A program made the position numbers and the translations under genes. From Streptomyces aureoverticillatus (GTDB taxonomy: Bacteria > Actinomycetota > Actinomycetes > Streptomycetales > Streptomycetaceae), in contig NZ_BMSY01000013.1 in the NCBI RefSeq assembly GCF_014649395.1, forward strand, positions 62,001 through 126,000: DNA of 64,000 nucleotides, read 5' to 3'. This document shows, one piece after another, positions 27,468 to 36,700 of the stretch. Within the stretch, counting starts at the first letter, position 1. Every line of letters begins with the position of its first letter. The notes under the pieces were generated by a model. It ran no database searches. It worked only from the letters and a program-made list of their open reading frames with translations, and was not told the DNA's origin.

Positions 27468-27776
27468 CTATTCGGCGCGGACCAGGTCGAGCAGGCCGGG
27501 AAAGCGCGCGTCGAGTTCCTTGCCGCGCAGGACCGCCGTGCGGCTGTTGCCGTGGTCGACCATGCGGAGCAGGCCCGCCTCGCGCATCACCTTGAAGTGG
27601 TGCGACGTCGTCGACTTCGACACCGGCAACTGGAAGGACGCGCAGGTGCGTTCGGTGCCTTCGGGCTCGCGCAGGAACTGGGCGATCACGCCGAAGCGCA
27701 GGGGGTCCGCGAGGGCGTGCAGGACCGTGCGCAGGTCCATCTCGGCGGGCAGCGGGTGCCCTTCTCCGTCCGGCAC
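27468..27776 (-). CDS. ArsR-type winged-helix regulator
   Basis: A 102-residue one-domain repressor: LHALADPLRFGVIAQFLREP, then SFQLPVSKSTTSHHFKVMREAGLL (recognition helix) and a wing VDHGNSRTAVL. There is no cysteine metal site of the classic ArsR kind, so the signal is probably not arsenic. The GTG at 27776 has GGGAGGAGC eight bases upstream; the frame is open to 27860, but that would place one operator copy inside the coding region. Divergent from the MFS exporter with two matching operators between them, so it very likely represses that gene and itself. Confidence 0.85.
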   Translation of the reverse strand: MPDGEGHPLPAEMDLRTVLHALADPLRFGVIAQFLREPEGTERTCASFQLPVSKSTTSHHFKVMREAGLLRMVDHGNSRTAVLRGKELDARFPGLLDLVRAE

Positions 27777-27829
27777 GGGGTGCTCCTCCCAGTAGGTCTC
27801 GGCATGGGTTCCGGCATGAACCTCGCCGT

Positions 27830-27851
27830 AGGTTCGACTTGCATCGTACCT
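27830..27851. promoter_or_regulatory. Operator copy 1 between the ArsR-type and MFS genes
   Basis: AGGTTCGA (27830-27837), six bases, TCGTACCT (27844-27851). One mismatch from a perfect inverted repeat. The layout is the same as the copy at 27870. Confidence 0.65.
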
Positions 27852-27869
27852 CTGTCGCATGCCAGGGTC

Positions 27870-27891
27870 AGGTTCGATCCAATTCGAACCT
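27870..27891. promoter_or_regulatory. Operator copy 2 next to the MFS gene
   Basis: AGGTTCGA (27870-27877) and TCGAACCT (27884-27891) form a perfect inverted repeat with six bases between. It lies 40 bp from copy 1 centre to centre (about four helix turns) and directly before the AGGGGG ribosome site of the MFS gene. Confidence 0.7.
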
Positions 27892-27907
27892 AGGGGGTTC
27901 CTTCGTC

Positions 27908-29335
27908 ATGCCCGAATCGTCGACGCTGCCCGCGTCCGCCGTGCCGGACCCCGCGGCGGCTTCCGCGCGGAAGCCGCCGTTCGCCCCGCTCGCCGCCATC
28001 CTGCTCGCCGTCTTCGTCGTCCCGATGTCCATCTCGGGGACGGCGGTCGCCCTGCCCGGCATCGGCGCCGACACCGATGCGGGAACCGCTCCGCTCCAGT
28101 GGGTGGTGAACGCCTTCAACGTCGCGTTCGCCTGCTGCACCCTCGTCTGGGGCTCGATCGCCGACGTCGTCGGCCGGGTTCGGGCCTTCGCCGCCGGGGC
28201 CGCCGTCTACGCCGTCGCCTCGCTGGCCAGCGCCCTCGCCTCCGACGTGCTCGTCCTCGACGCGGCCCGCGCCCTCGCGGGCGTCGGCGGCGCGGCGATC
28301 TTCTCGTGCGGCGCCGCCATCCTGTCGACGGTGTACGAAGGTCCGGCGCGGGCCAAGGCGTTCGCGCTCTTCGGCACCGTCGCGGGCGTGGGCATCGCGG
28401 TCGGGCCCTCGCTCTCCGGGGTGCTGCTCCAGACCGTCAGCTGGCGCTGGGTGTTCGCGCTGCACGCCGTGGCGCTCGCCCTCGTCCTGCTCGCCGTGCC
28501 GGTGATCGCGCGCGCGGTGCCTCCGACACCCGCGACCGGCGCGAAGATCGACGTCCCCGGCGCCGCGGTCTTCGTCGTCGCCATGGTGCTGCTCACCACC
28601 GCCATCGTGCAGGGCTCCCAGTGGGGCTGGGGGAGCGCGGGCGTGCTCGGCCTGTTCGCGGGGGCGGTCGTGGCGCTGGCCGTCTTCTGCTCCGTCGAGA
28701 AGCGCCGCGCGCACCCGCTGCTCGACCTGGGCCTGCTGCGCGACCGGCGCTTCCTGGCGCTGTGCCTCGTCCCGGTCGCGGGATCGTTCGGCTTCGTCAC
28801 GATGCTCACGTACCTGCCGACCTACCTGACGGAGGTGACCGGACGCGACACCGGCGCCGCGGGCCTGATCATGGTGCTGCTTACCGCGCCGATGCTGGTC
28901 TTCCCGCTGCTCGCCGCCAAGTTGGTGGCCCGCGGTGTCTCCGCGCTCACCATCATCTACGTCAGCCTGGGCGCCCTCGTCGTCGGCGACGCCGCCCTGA
29001 CGGTCTTCGGGCCCGACGTGTCCGTCGCCGTGGTCGCGCTGCCGATGATCGTCACCGGGGCGGGCATGGCGCTGGCCGCGGGCCTCGTCGACGGCCAGGC
29101 GCTGGCCCTGGTCGACCCCGCGAAGGCGGGCATGGCCGCGGGCTTCCTCAACACGCTGCGGCTCGGCAGCGAGGCGGTCGCGGTGGCGCTGTACGGCTCG
29201 GTGCTGACGACGCTCACCGCGTCACGGTCGTACGACTCCGCGTTCCATCTGGTGCTGTGGGGGCTGGCGGGGATCTGCCTGGTGCTGGGGGTGGTCGTGT
29301 TCGCGCTGATGCGCGGGCGTGAGGTCGAGGGGTGA
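27908..29335 (+). CDS. MFS transporter, probable drug exporter
   Basis: The 475-residue membrane protein has about 14 hydrophobic segments. Motif A appears as WGSIADVVGRVRAF after helix 2, and the antiporter motif C as GVGIAVGPSLSGVLLQ. This pattern is typical of proton-driven multidrug exporters. The ATG at 27908 has AGGGGG ten bases upstream. It is the probable target of the divergent ArsR-type repressor through two matched operators, a common layout for inducible efflux. The last 114 bases overlap, on the other strand, the end of the GNAT gene. Substrate unknown. Confidence 0.88.
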   Translation: MPESSTLPASAVPDPAAASARKPPFAPLAAILLAVFVVPMSISGTAVALPGIGADTDAGTAPLQWVVNAFNVAFACCTLVWGSIADVVGRVRAFAAGAAVYAVASLASALASDVLVLDAARALAGVGGAAIFSCGAAILSTVYEGPARAKAFALFGTVAGVGIAVGPSLSGVLLQTVSWRWVFALHAVALALVLLAVPVIARAVPPTPATGAKIDVPGAAVFVVAMVLLTTAIVQGSQWGWGSAGVLGLFAGAVVALAVFCSVEKRRAHPLLDLGLLRDRRFLALCLVPVAGSFGFVTMLTYLPTYLTEVTGRDTGAAGLIMVLLTAPMLVFPLLAAKLVARGVSALTIIYVSLGALVVGDAALTVFGPDVSVAVVALPMIVTGAGMALAAGLVDGQALALVDPAKAGMAAGFLNTLRLGSEAVAVALYGSVLTTLTASRSYDSAFHLVLWGLAGICLVLGVVVFALMRGREVEG

Positions 29336-29875
29336 CGCGGGGCGGTTCAGCCGCCAGACCACCTCGATCCCGCTGCCGGAGGGAGCCGCGGGCGGTGTCA
29401 CCCGCTCACGCCGGACTTCGGTGAAGCCCAACCGGCGTGGTACGGCGGCGCTGGAGGTGTTGGCCAGGTCGTGCGCGATTTCCAGGTACGCCACGTCCGG
29501 CAGGGTGAACATCTCGGTGACCACGGCCGCCGCGGCTCTCGTGGCGATGCCCCGGCCGGTGGCGGCGGGGTGCAGCCAGTACCCCATGCGCCGGCCTCGG
29601 GGTTCGGCCCCGCGGGAGCTCTGGCACATGCCGATGAGCGTGCTGCCTTCGGCGATGGCGTAGTTGTACACGTCACCGCTCGCCCACCCCGCGTCGCACT
29701 TCGCGAGGAAGTCCCGGGTGTGCTCCTCGCTGTGACCGGCGACCCACGGCTCCCATGGGCGCAGGTGGTCCACGGACTCCTCGATCAACTTGAACGCCGC
29801 AGCGAAGTCCCGCTGTCCCCGCCAGCGTCGCAGGACGAAGTCACCGCATTCGATGATCTGTCTCGGTCGCGTCAT
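29222..29875 (-). CDS. GNAT family N-acetyltransferase
   Basis: A 217-residue RimJ/RimL-like acetyltransferase: FVLRRWRGQRDFAAAFKLIEES start, the acetyl-CoA loop region MGYWLHPAATGRGIATRAAAAVV (Q/R-x-x-G-x-G/A motif as GRGIAT), and ARCs such as LANTSSAAVPRRLGFTEV near the end. Target unknown. Start unsure: ATG at 29875 or 29884, neither with a clear ribosome site. The final 38 or so codons (after VVWRLNRP) lie antisense to the 3' end of the MFS gene and are His/Gln/Pro-rich, so the gene runs on simply because no stop comes earlier; the tail is probably unstructured. Confidence 0.82.
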   Translation of the reverse strand: MTRPRQIIECGDFVLRRWRGQRDFAAAFKLIEESVDHLRPWEPWVAGHSEEHTRDFLAKCDAGWASGDVYNYAIAEGSTLIGMCQSSRGAEPRGRRMGYWLHPAATGRGIATRAAAAVVTEMFTLPDVAYLEIAHDLANTSSAAVPRRLGFTEVRRERVTPPAAPSGSGIEVVWRLNRPASPLDLTPAHQREHDHPQHQADPRQPPQHQMERGVVRP

Positions 29876-29937
29876 GACGGCCATGATTGTTCGCGGAGCG
29901 GCCCGCCGCAAAGGGCTTCCGGCCCATCGGGCAGGCC

Positions 29938-32022
29938 CTAGGGCCAGGGCCCGAGCCGGACTCCGCGGGCCTCGGCGATGGCGTCCAGGGCTTCGACGTG
30001 CCAGTCGTAGAGGTGCGTCATCGTGCGGCAGTGCGCCAGCACGTGCTCGTGGGCCTCATCGGTGCCGATCTTCAGCAGGGCGCGGACGGCGGCCTCGTGG
30101 ATTCCGGGCCCCATGTCGGTGGCGAGGACGGCGGCCAGAGGCGCGACACACTCGGGTGTGGCCCGCTCGCTCAGGGCGGCGGACGCGGCCTCCCGTGCCG
30201 GGCGTGACCTGGAGAGCCTCCCACCGCCGGGTGCGGTGAACACGGCGTCCCGTGGCGGGGGCGGTGACGCGGTGATCCGGCCCAGGGCGGCGGTCGCCTC
30301 GTCCTCGGGGCAGGCGGCGAGGGCCGCGACGAGCCGGTCGCCCACGTCCTCGCCCAGGTCGTCCACACCGTCGGCGAGTGCGACGAGGACGGGCAGGGCC
30401 GGGGCGCCGATCCGGCCCAGGGCGGCTACGGCGGCGCGAGCGAGGTCGGGGTCGGCGACGGCCACTTCGGTGCGGTGTGGTCCGGCGCCGCGCGGTCCGA
30501 CGCCGTGCGGTTCGGCGCTGAGCGTGACGAACTTCCCGAGCGCGCGGGCCGCCTCCGGCGCCGGGAATCCGCCCAGCGCCGCCACCGCCCGCGCCCGTAC
30601 CGCCTCGTGCGGCGACCCCGCGCAGGCGAGCACCACCGGCAGGGTGCCCGGCTCGCCGATCAGGCCGAGGGCGCGCACGGCGTGGGCGCGCAGGGTGCCG
30701 GGCTGCTCCTCGTCCTCGGCCAGGGCCGCGAGGGGCGCGGCGGCCCCCAGGAGGCGCAGGGCGCCGAGCGCGTCCGCGACGGCGATGCGTACCGCGGTCG
30801 GGGCCGCCTCGTCGTCCAGCGCGGACAGCAGCGCCGAGGCGGCCACCGGGAGCCCGATGGCCCCCAATGCCCGGGCCGCGCCACGCCGTTGGGCCACGGA
30901 GAGGTCCATTCCGGTGAGCAGGTCCAAGAGCTTCCGGAGCGGCGGATCGGGCAGCCGGGCGACGAGGTCCGCCACGGTGTCGCTGACGGGCGCGTCGTCC
31001 AGCGCCTCCAGCAGGGCCTCGCGCGCCTCGGCGCCCGCGTACGCGGACAGCGCTTGGGCGGCGGCCCGGCGCACGGCGGGCACCGCCGACTCGCGCAGGT
31101 GGTGCCGGAGCAGGGCGTGGTACTCGCCGGGGTCCGGTACGGCGAAGAGGTCGGGCTCGGCCGCTATGTGGGCGCAGACGGCGGCCACGGCGTGGGGCGG
31201 GGCCTCCGGGTGGTGCGGGGTGCCGGACGCCGTGCGGAGGACGTCCCACAGGTGGTTCCGGCCGTCCTCGGTCCGGGCGAGCAGAGCGGTCGCGAGGCGT
31301 GCCGTCTCGGGGTCCGGGTCGCGCTGCGGGGCGCGCAGGAGCGTGTCGGCGGGCGGCCACCAATGTGCGGACGGCCAGTCGATGTCGGGCAGGGCGTGCA
31401 GCGCCGTCACAGCGGCCCGGCGCAGGTGGGTGTCCGGGGCGGGGGTGTGCGCGAGGACGAGAAGGGCGGAACTCGCGCGCGGGTCCCCGATCGCGCCGAG
31501 CGTCCGCACCACGCGTTCCGCTCGCTGGGGCAGGTATTCCCAGAGCGCGGCGAGGAGCGGAGTCACGGCTTCCGGCGCGCGCAGTGCGGCCAGCGCGTCG
31601 AGCACCCGCACCGTCCAGTACCCGCGGCCGGTCGCCAACTGGTCGCACAGGCCGACGAGTCCACGCACGACCTCCGGCCCGCCGATGGCGACCAGGGCCT
31701 CGCACACGGGCTCGTCCAGTTGCTCGCGGCTGTCACGCTCCTCGGTCAGGATCCGAAGCAGTTCCGGGACGGCGCTGCGCCAGCGCAGCCGCCCCAGGGC
31801 CTTGGCGGCCTGCCACCGCATCCCGGGGTAATGCTCGCCCCGCCACGTGAGGCAGGGGGAGAGCGCGTCGGCGGCCTCCGGAGATCCCGCGCAGCTTCCC
31901 AGCAGTTGGACGGCGTGCAGGGCGATGTCGTGGTCTCTGGCCTTCGTGGCCCGGCGCAGGCCCGCGACGTCCCCCTCCATCCGCATCCGCACCAGATCGG
32001 CGATCGACGACGCCTGCTCCAC
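29938..32022 (-). CDS. HEAT-repeat protein
   Basis: The 694-residue soluble protein is almost entirely alpha-helical HEAT/PBS-lyase-like repeats of about 30 residues, for example MRWQAAKALGRLRWRSAVPELLRIL, AVRARAVAALGGFPAPEAARAL and LARAAVAALGRIGAPALPVLVAL. No catalytic motif, signal peptide or membrane segment is visible. It is likely a scaffold that binds another protein. The GTG start follows the TGA of the upstream gene with no base between, so the two are translationally coupled and the partner may be that 226-residue protein. Function unknown. Confidence 0.82.
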   Translation of the reverse strand: MEQASSIADLVRMRMEGDVAGLRRATKARDHDIALHAVQLLGSCAGSPEAADALSPCLTWRGEHYPGMRWQAAKALGRLRWRSAVPELLRILTEERDSREQLDEPVCEALVAIGGPEVVRGLVGLCDQLATGRGYWTVRVLDALAALRAPEAVTPLLAALWEYLPQRAERVVRTLGAIGDPRASSALLVLAHTPAPDTHLRRAAVTALHALPDIDWPSAHWWPPADTLLRAPQRDPDPETARLATALLARTEDGRNHLWDVLRTASGTPHHPEAPPHAVAAVCAHIAAEPDLFAVPDPGEYHALLRHHLRESAVPAVRRAAAQALSAYAGAEAREALLEALDDAPVSDTVADLVARLPDPPLRKLLDLLTGMDLSVAQRRGAARALGAIGLPVAASALLSALDDEAAPTAVRIAVADALGALRLLGAAAPLAALAEDEEQPGTLRAHAVRALGLIGEPGTLPVVLACAGSPHEAVRARAVAALGGFPAPEAARALGKFVTLSAEPHGVGPRGAGPHRTEVAVADPDLARAAVAALGRIGAPALPVLVALADGVDDLGEDVGDRLVAALAACPEDEATAALGRITASPPPPRDAVFTAPGGGRLSRSRPAREAASAALSERATPECVAPLAAVLATDMGPGIHEAAVRALLKIGTDEAHEHVLAHCRTMTHLYDWHVEALDAIAEARGVRLGPWP

Positions 32023-32703
32023 TCAGGCCCCCTCGTCCTCGGGCGCCCGGTCCGACATCGCCACGTACAGCGGTGTCCCGATGAGGATCGTCAGCTCTTT
32101 GCCGTCCTCCCGTGTCACGGTGGAGCGCATCAACTGCCGCGCCAGGAACTCGCAGTACATGGGCGGCACCGTCAACGACTCGGCGACGCGCAGCACTTCG
32201 TGCTCCACGCTCTCCCGGTTCGGCATACGGCCGCCACGCCAGCGTACGCCGAACTGGTCCTCCCACTCGGGCGGGATGTTCTGCAGGAGCCGGGAGATCG
32301 ACGGCAGCCCTGAGAATCCGACCCGGTGCATGTCGGGTGCCGCCTGATAGCCGATCAGGTGGTGTGCCGACCCGATGAGCGCGACGACCGTGTCGCCGTC
32401 GCGGCCCGTCATCAGCGTCGGGCCGTCGGCGTCCCCGTACCCCGCGATCCGCAGCCCCAGGTCCCCACGGAACCAGGCCGTCGGCTCCGACATCCAGCTG
32501 ACGTCGAACTCCCGGTCCAGATACGCCTCCACGATGTCCAGCCGGTCGTACGTACTCGTGTCGGCGCGCGGCGACTGCACGGCCACGCTCACGACTTTCA
32601 GGTCGACCTTGGCCTCGACGGCGAGCCGCCGCAGCAGCTTCGGCGGGATCTGCCCGTACAGCATGTCCACCTTGGCGGCGGAGACGTAGAGGTAGTACCG
32701 CAT
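32023..32703 (-). CDS. Uncharacterised DUF7019/SAVMC3_10250-like protein
   Basis: A 226-residue soluble protein beginning MRYYLYVSAAKVDMLYGQIPPKLLRRLAVEAKV in outline, which resembles the actinobacterial family I know as DUF7019 or SAVMC3_10250 (assignment from memory). Later parts read DTVVALIGSAHHLIGYQ and GKELTILIGTPLYVAMSD, suggesting an alpha/beta fold. No catalytic motif can be named. Its stop abuts the start of the HEAT-repeat gene. No clear ribosome site precedes the ATG at 32703, but the conserved YYLYVS start supports it. Likely part of a two-protein complex (inference). Confidence 0.65.
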   Translation of the reverse strand: MRYYLYVSAAKVDMLYGQIPPKLLRRLAVEAKVDLKVVSVAVQSPRADTSTYDRLDIVEAYLDREFDVSWMSEPTAWFRGDLGLRIAGYGDADGPTLMTGRDGDTVVALIGSAHHLIGYQAAPDMHRVGFSGLPSISRLLQNIPPEWEDQFGVRWRGGRMPNRESVEHEVLRVAESLTVPPMYCEFLARQLMRSTVTREDGKELTILIGTPLYVAMSDRAPEDEGA

Positions 32704-32884
32704 GCGGCGGTCAGGCGGCGCGGTGTATGCGGGGGAGGGCGGCCGAGATGGCTACCTCCAGCCAGGCGTGGCCGCTCATCGCTCTCCTAGCATCCGGTCC
32801 AACAGGCTTTGTGCTCCTGGGCGTTGAGGTTATCCGACCGACCGCGGCTTTCCATGCTTGTGGGCCCAGGCCGCGCTGCCTCCC

Positions 32885-33487
32885 TCAGAACTCCAGCAGT
32901 GCGGCGAGGTCGATCTCGACGGGGAAGGGTAGCTCGGTGCTCAGCTTGTCGTGGTGCACGGGGTGCATGGGGGCGGGGATGTACGTCCGGGTCTCGGCGT
33001 GCTGCCAGTACTCGTGCACGGCGAGACGGTTGTCCCGGTCGAGCTCCACGCGCCAGTAGCACGCCACTTTGGCCTCGGCGAAGAGCGCGGGTTTGCGGAC
33101 GCGGTCGTCCTGCCGGGAGCCGGGGGAGACCACCTCGACGACGAGGGAGACCCTGTCGACCGGCACGCACTCGATCTCGAAGAAGTCGAGTCCACGGGGG
33201 TCGAACACGATCACGTCGGGCTTCGGGGTGTTCTGGTCGTCGAGCATGACGCACTGCTCCAGGACGACCGAGTACGGCTCGACGCGCGCGGCCTTCAGAG
33301 CGTCCGAAATGCCGTCCCGCACCCGGTTGTGCCAGAACTTGGTCTGCCCACGAACCACGATCACTCCGTCCACGAGTTCCCAGTCGAAGGGCAGCTCCAA
33401 GTGTTTGACCTGGTCGAAGGTCCAGCCGTCCGCAGGCGGGAACATCCAGGTCTCCTCGGTGGCCCGCCCCTGCCGGTGTGTGGTCAT
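32885..33487 (-). CDS. Uma2 family (PD-(D/E)XK nuclease-like) protein
   Basis: The 200-residue protein belongs to the Uma2/DUF820 group, common in Streptomyces and predicted to have a restriction-endonuclease-like fold. The core residues are visible: PKPDVIVFDP (Asp) and SLVVEVVSPGS (Glu-x-Val), with the leading WELVDGVIVVRG strand. Biological role unknown. The ATG at 33487 follows GGGAG at five bases; the longer frame to 33556 has no ribosome site. The 180 bases after it contain nothing recognisable. Confidence 0.83.
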   Translation of the reverse strand: MTTHRQGRATEETWMFPPADGWTFDQVKHLELPFDWELVDGVIVVRGQTKFWHNRVRDGISDALKAARVEPYSVVLEQCVMLDDQNTPKPDVIVFDPRGLDFFEIECVPVDRVSLVVEVVSPGSRQDDRVRKPALFAEAKVACYWRVELDRDNRLAVHEYWQHAETRTYIPAPMHPVHHDKLSTELPFPVEIDLAALLEF

Positions 33488-33542
33488 CACTGCTCCCATG
33501 GGTGCGAGTGTGGACGCGAGTGTGCGCGGTGGTCTCATGTAC

Positions 33543-33554
33543 GACGGTACCGTC
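33543..33554. promoter_or_regulatory. 12-bp palindrome upstream of the Uma2 gene
   Basis: GACGGTACCGTC is a perfect palindrome 55 bases before the Uma2 start, in the 216-base gap after the GH92 gene. It could be an operator; no promoter boxes are clear. Confidence 0.35.
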
Positions 33555-33703
33555 ACCCGAAGTAAGTCCCCAGCGGCTCACCGTTGACGTTGTCCGGCAT
33601 GGCGGAGACGGCCGGCCCCGACTCGCCGAGGGGGTGACGGCGAATCGGGGCGGCCTGCTTCTCGTGTCGGCGTCGGCCGACATGTGCTGCGGCTTCGCTC
33701 AGG

Positions 33704-36700
33704 TCAGCGCAGCAGCTCCACCTCCGAGAGCGTGCCCCGGCCGCCGGTGAAGACCAGGCGGTACTTCACATACGACCCGGGGCTGCTCACCGTGAACGGC
33801 CGGGTCTGCCGGTCCCAGGCGAAGGACTGGCCGGAGCGCTTGTCGACGGTCGACCACTTCTCGCCGTCGCGGGAGCCCTGGAGGACCCAGCCGCGCGGGG
33901 CCTTGGCCTTGTCGGCCGAGGTGAGGGTGTACTGGACGGCCTTGGTGCGGCCGGTCACCGGCAGGACGACGGAGGACGCGTCGGCGTACGTCGAGGAGGA
34001 GTTGTCGAACAGCTCGCCCTCCACCTTCAGGGCGTCCTTGCGCGGCGACGGGACCTTGTCGTCGTCCGTGACGGACACCGGCTGGGCGTTCTTGCCGGTG
34101 CCCCACGACGACGGCTTCGGACCCATGTCGAATTCGAGGGTGCCGCCGCGCGCTATCTCCGTGTGCGGCAGCGCGGTCGAGTTCCACCGCTTCCCGTTCA
34201 CCTTCAGCCCCTGCACGTACACGTTCTTCGCGCTGTTCCTGGGGGCCTTCACCACCAGGTCCCGGCCGTTGTCCAGGTGCACGGTCATCTTCGTGAACTG
34301 CGGGGAGCCGATGGCGTATTCGCCGCTGCCCATGACCAGCGGGTAGAAGCCGAGCGCCGAGAACAGGTACCAGGCCGACTGCTCGCCGTTGTCCTCGTCT
34401 CCGTGGTAGCCCTGCCCGATCTCGCTGCCGGTGTACAGGCGGGACAGCACCTCGCGGACCTTCTCCTGGGTCTTCCAGGGCTGCCCGGCCGCGTCGTACA
34501 TGTACGCGGCGTGGTGGGCGACCTGGTTGGAGTGCCCGTACATGCCCATCCGTACGTCACGGGCCTCCGTCATCTCGTGGATGACGCCGCCGTACGACCC
34601 GGCGAACTCGGGCGAGGCGGTCTCGGGGGTGGCGAAGTACGTGTCGAGCTTCTTCGCCAGGCCCTTGCGGCCGCCGTACAGGTTGGCGAGGCCGCGCGAG
34701 TCCTGCGGCGCGGTGAAGGCGTAGCCCCACGCGTTGGTCTCGGTGTAGTCGTGACCCCATATGCGCGGGTCGAACTTCTCGGACGGGACGCGCCAGTCGC
34801 CCTTCTTGTCCTTGCCCTGGAAGAACCCGGCCTTGGAGTCGAAGAGGTTCACGTAGTCGCGGGCGCGGTTGAGGAAGTAGGAGGACTCTTCCTTGTAGCG
34901 CTTCTCGCCCGTCTTCTTGTAGAGCGCCTGGCCCATCTTCGCGATGCCGTAGTCGTTGAGGTAGCCCTCCAGCGCCCACGACAGGCCCTCATGGGTCTCG
35001 GACGGGGTGTAACCGAGGAACGGCGACGTGCCCATGCCCTTGCGGCCGTAGCCCGACTTGTCGGGGGCGACCGTCGCGTTCTTCACCGCCGCGTCGTACG
35101 CCGCCTTCGCGTCGAAGCCCTTGACGCCCTTCACGTAGGCGTCCGCGAACGCCACGTCGGAGGACGTGCCGGTCATCAGGTCCGCGTAGCCCGGCGAGGA
35201 CCAGCGCGACGTCCAGCCGCCGTCCTTGTAGTGCTGCACGAAGCCGTCGACCAGCTCGCCCGCCTTCTTCGGGGTGAAGAGCGAGTAGGCGGGCCACGTC
35301 GTGCGATAGGTGTCCCAGAAGCCGTTGTTCACGTACGGCTTGCCCTCGACGATCTTCGCGCCGGTGTGCGTGGGCGTGTCCGGGCCGGTCTGCGGCGAGA
35401 ACGGCGACGCGTACTTGTGCTTCGAACCGACCTTCTCGAAGCCGGAGTTGGGGTACAGGTAGAGGCGGTACAGGCTGGAGTACAGGGACGTCTTCTGGCC
35501 CTCGCTCGCGCCCTCGACCTCGACGCGGCCCAGCAGGTCGTCCCACTGGTCCTGCGCCCGCTCCTTGACGCTCCCGAACGACGTGCCCGCCGGGATCTCC
35601 TCGTCCAGGTTGGCCTTCGCCTGGTCGATGCTGATCAGCGAGGTCGCCAGGCGCAGCGTGACACTGCGGTCCTTGCCCGGCGAGAAGCGGAAGTATCCGG
35701 TGGCGTCGGTGGTGCCGCCGCCCGTCAGCTTGCCGCCGTCCGTGACCGGGCGATCGAAGGTGCCGTACACGAACATGCGCGTGGCGCCCGTGGACAGGCC
35801 CGACTTCACGTCGGAGTAGCCGGTGACGATCCCCTTCTCCTTGTCGAGGGTCAGGCCGACCTTGTGGGTGGTGTTGCCCGTCTTCTCGATGTTGTCGAAG
35901 ACCACGCTCGCGTCGTCACCGGGATAGGTGAACCTGAACATGGCCGCGTGGTCGGTCGGCGTCATCTCGGCCTTCAGGCCGTTCTCGAACGTCACGCCGT
36001 AGTAGTGCGGCTTCGCCGTCTCCTTCTCGTGCCGGAACGGCAGCGCCCGCTTGCCGCGGTCCGCGTCCGGGGTGCCCTTCGCGGCCGACGGCATCACCTG
36101 GAAGGTCTGCCGGTCGCCCATCCACGGGCTCGGCTCATGGCTGGCGCTGAACGCCTGCACGGTCGGCAGGTTGTCGTCGTTGTTGCCGCGCGCGTAGTCG
36201 TACAGCCAGCTCACGGAGCCCGCGTTGGTCACCGGCGTCCAGAAGTTGAAGCCGTGCGGGACGGCCGTCGCCGGGAACGTGTTGCCGCGCGAGAAGCCGC
36301 CGCTGGAGTTCGTGCCGCGGGTGGTGGAGGCGTAGTCGGAGGGGCGCGCCTTGGGCTTGGCGGGCGGGGTCTCCTTCAACGACACGTCGTCCAGCCAGCC
36401 CCGGAACTTCGCGGGGCCCTTGGGGGAGTCGTAGCCGACGAGGATCCGGTCCACCGTCCGGCCGGCGGCGACGTCGCCGATCCGCCCGACCACGTTGTTC
36501 CACTGGTTGACGTACAGCACCTTCGCGTCGCCCTGCCCGCGCGGGGTCAGCGGAAAGCCGTGCTGGTCGGTGGCCTTCAGGTCACTCAGATAGGTGCCGT
36601 CCGTGAAGGCCAGGTCCACCGCGACGTTCGTGGCGTCGTAGTCCAGGTCGCCGTCCGCCATGGACGGGAACACGCGGTACGACAGCTCGGTGTCGCGCCG

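Noticed and set aside
27777..27860. ATG at 27860 as start of the ArsR-type gene
   Set aside because: It would place operator copy 1 inside the gene and lacks a ribosome site, while the GTG at 27776 has GGGAGGAGC at good spacing.
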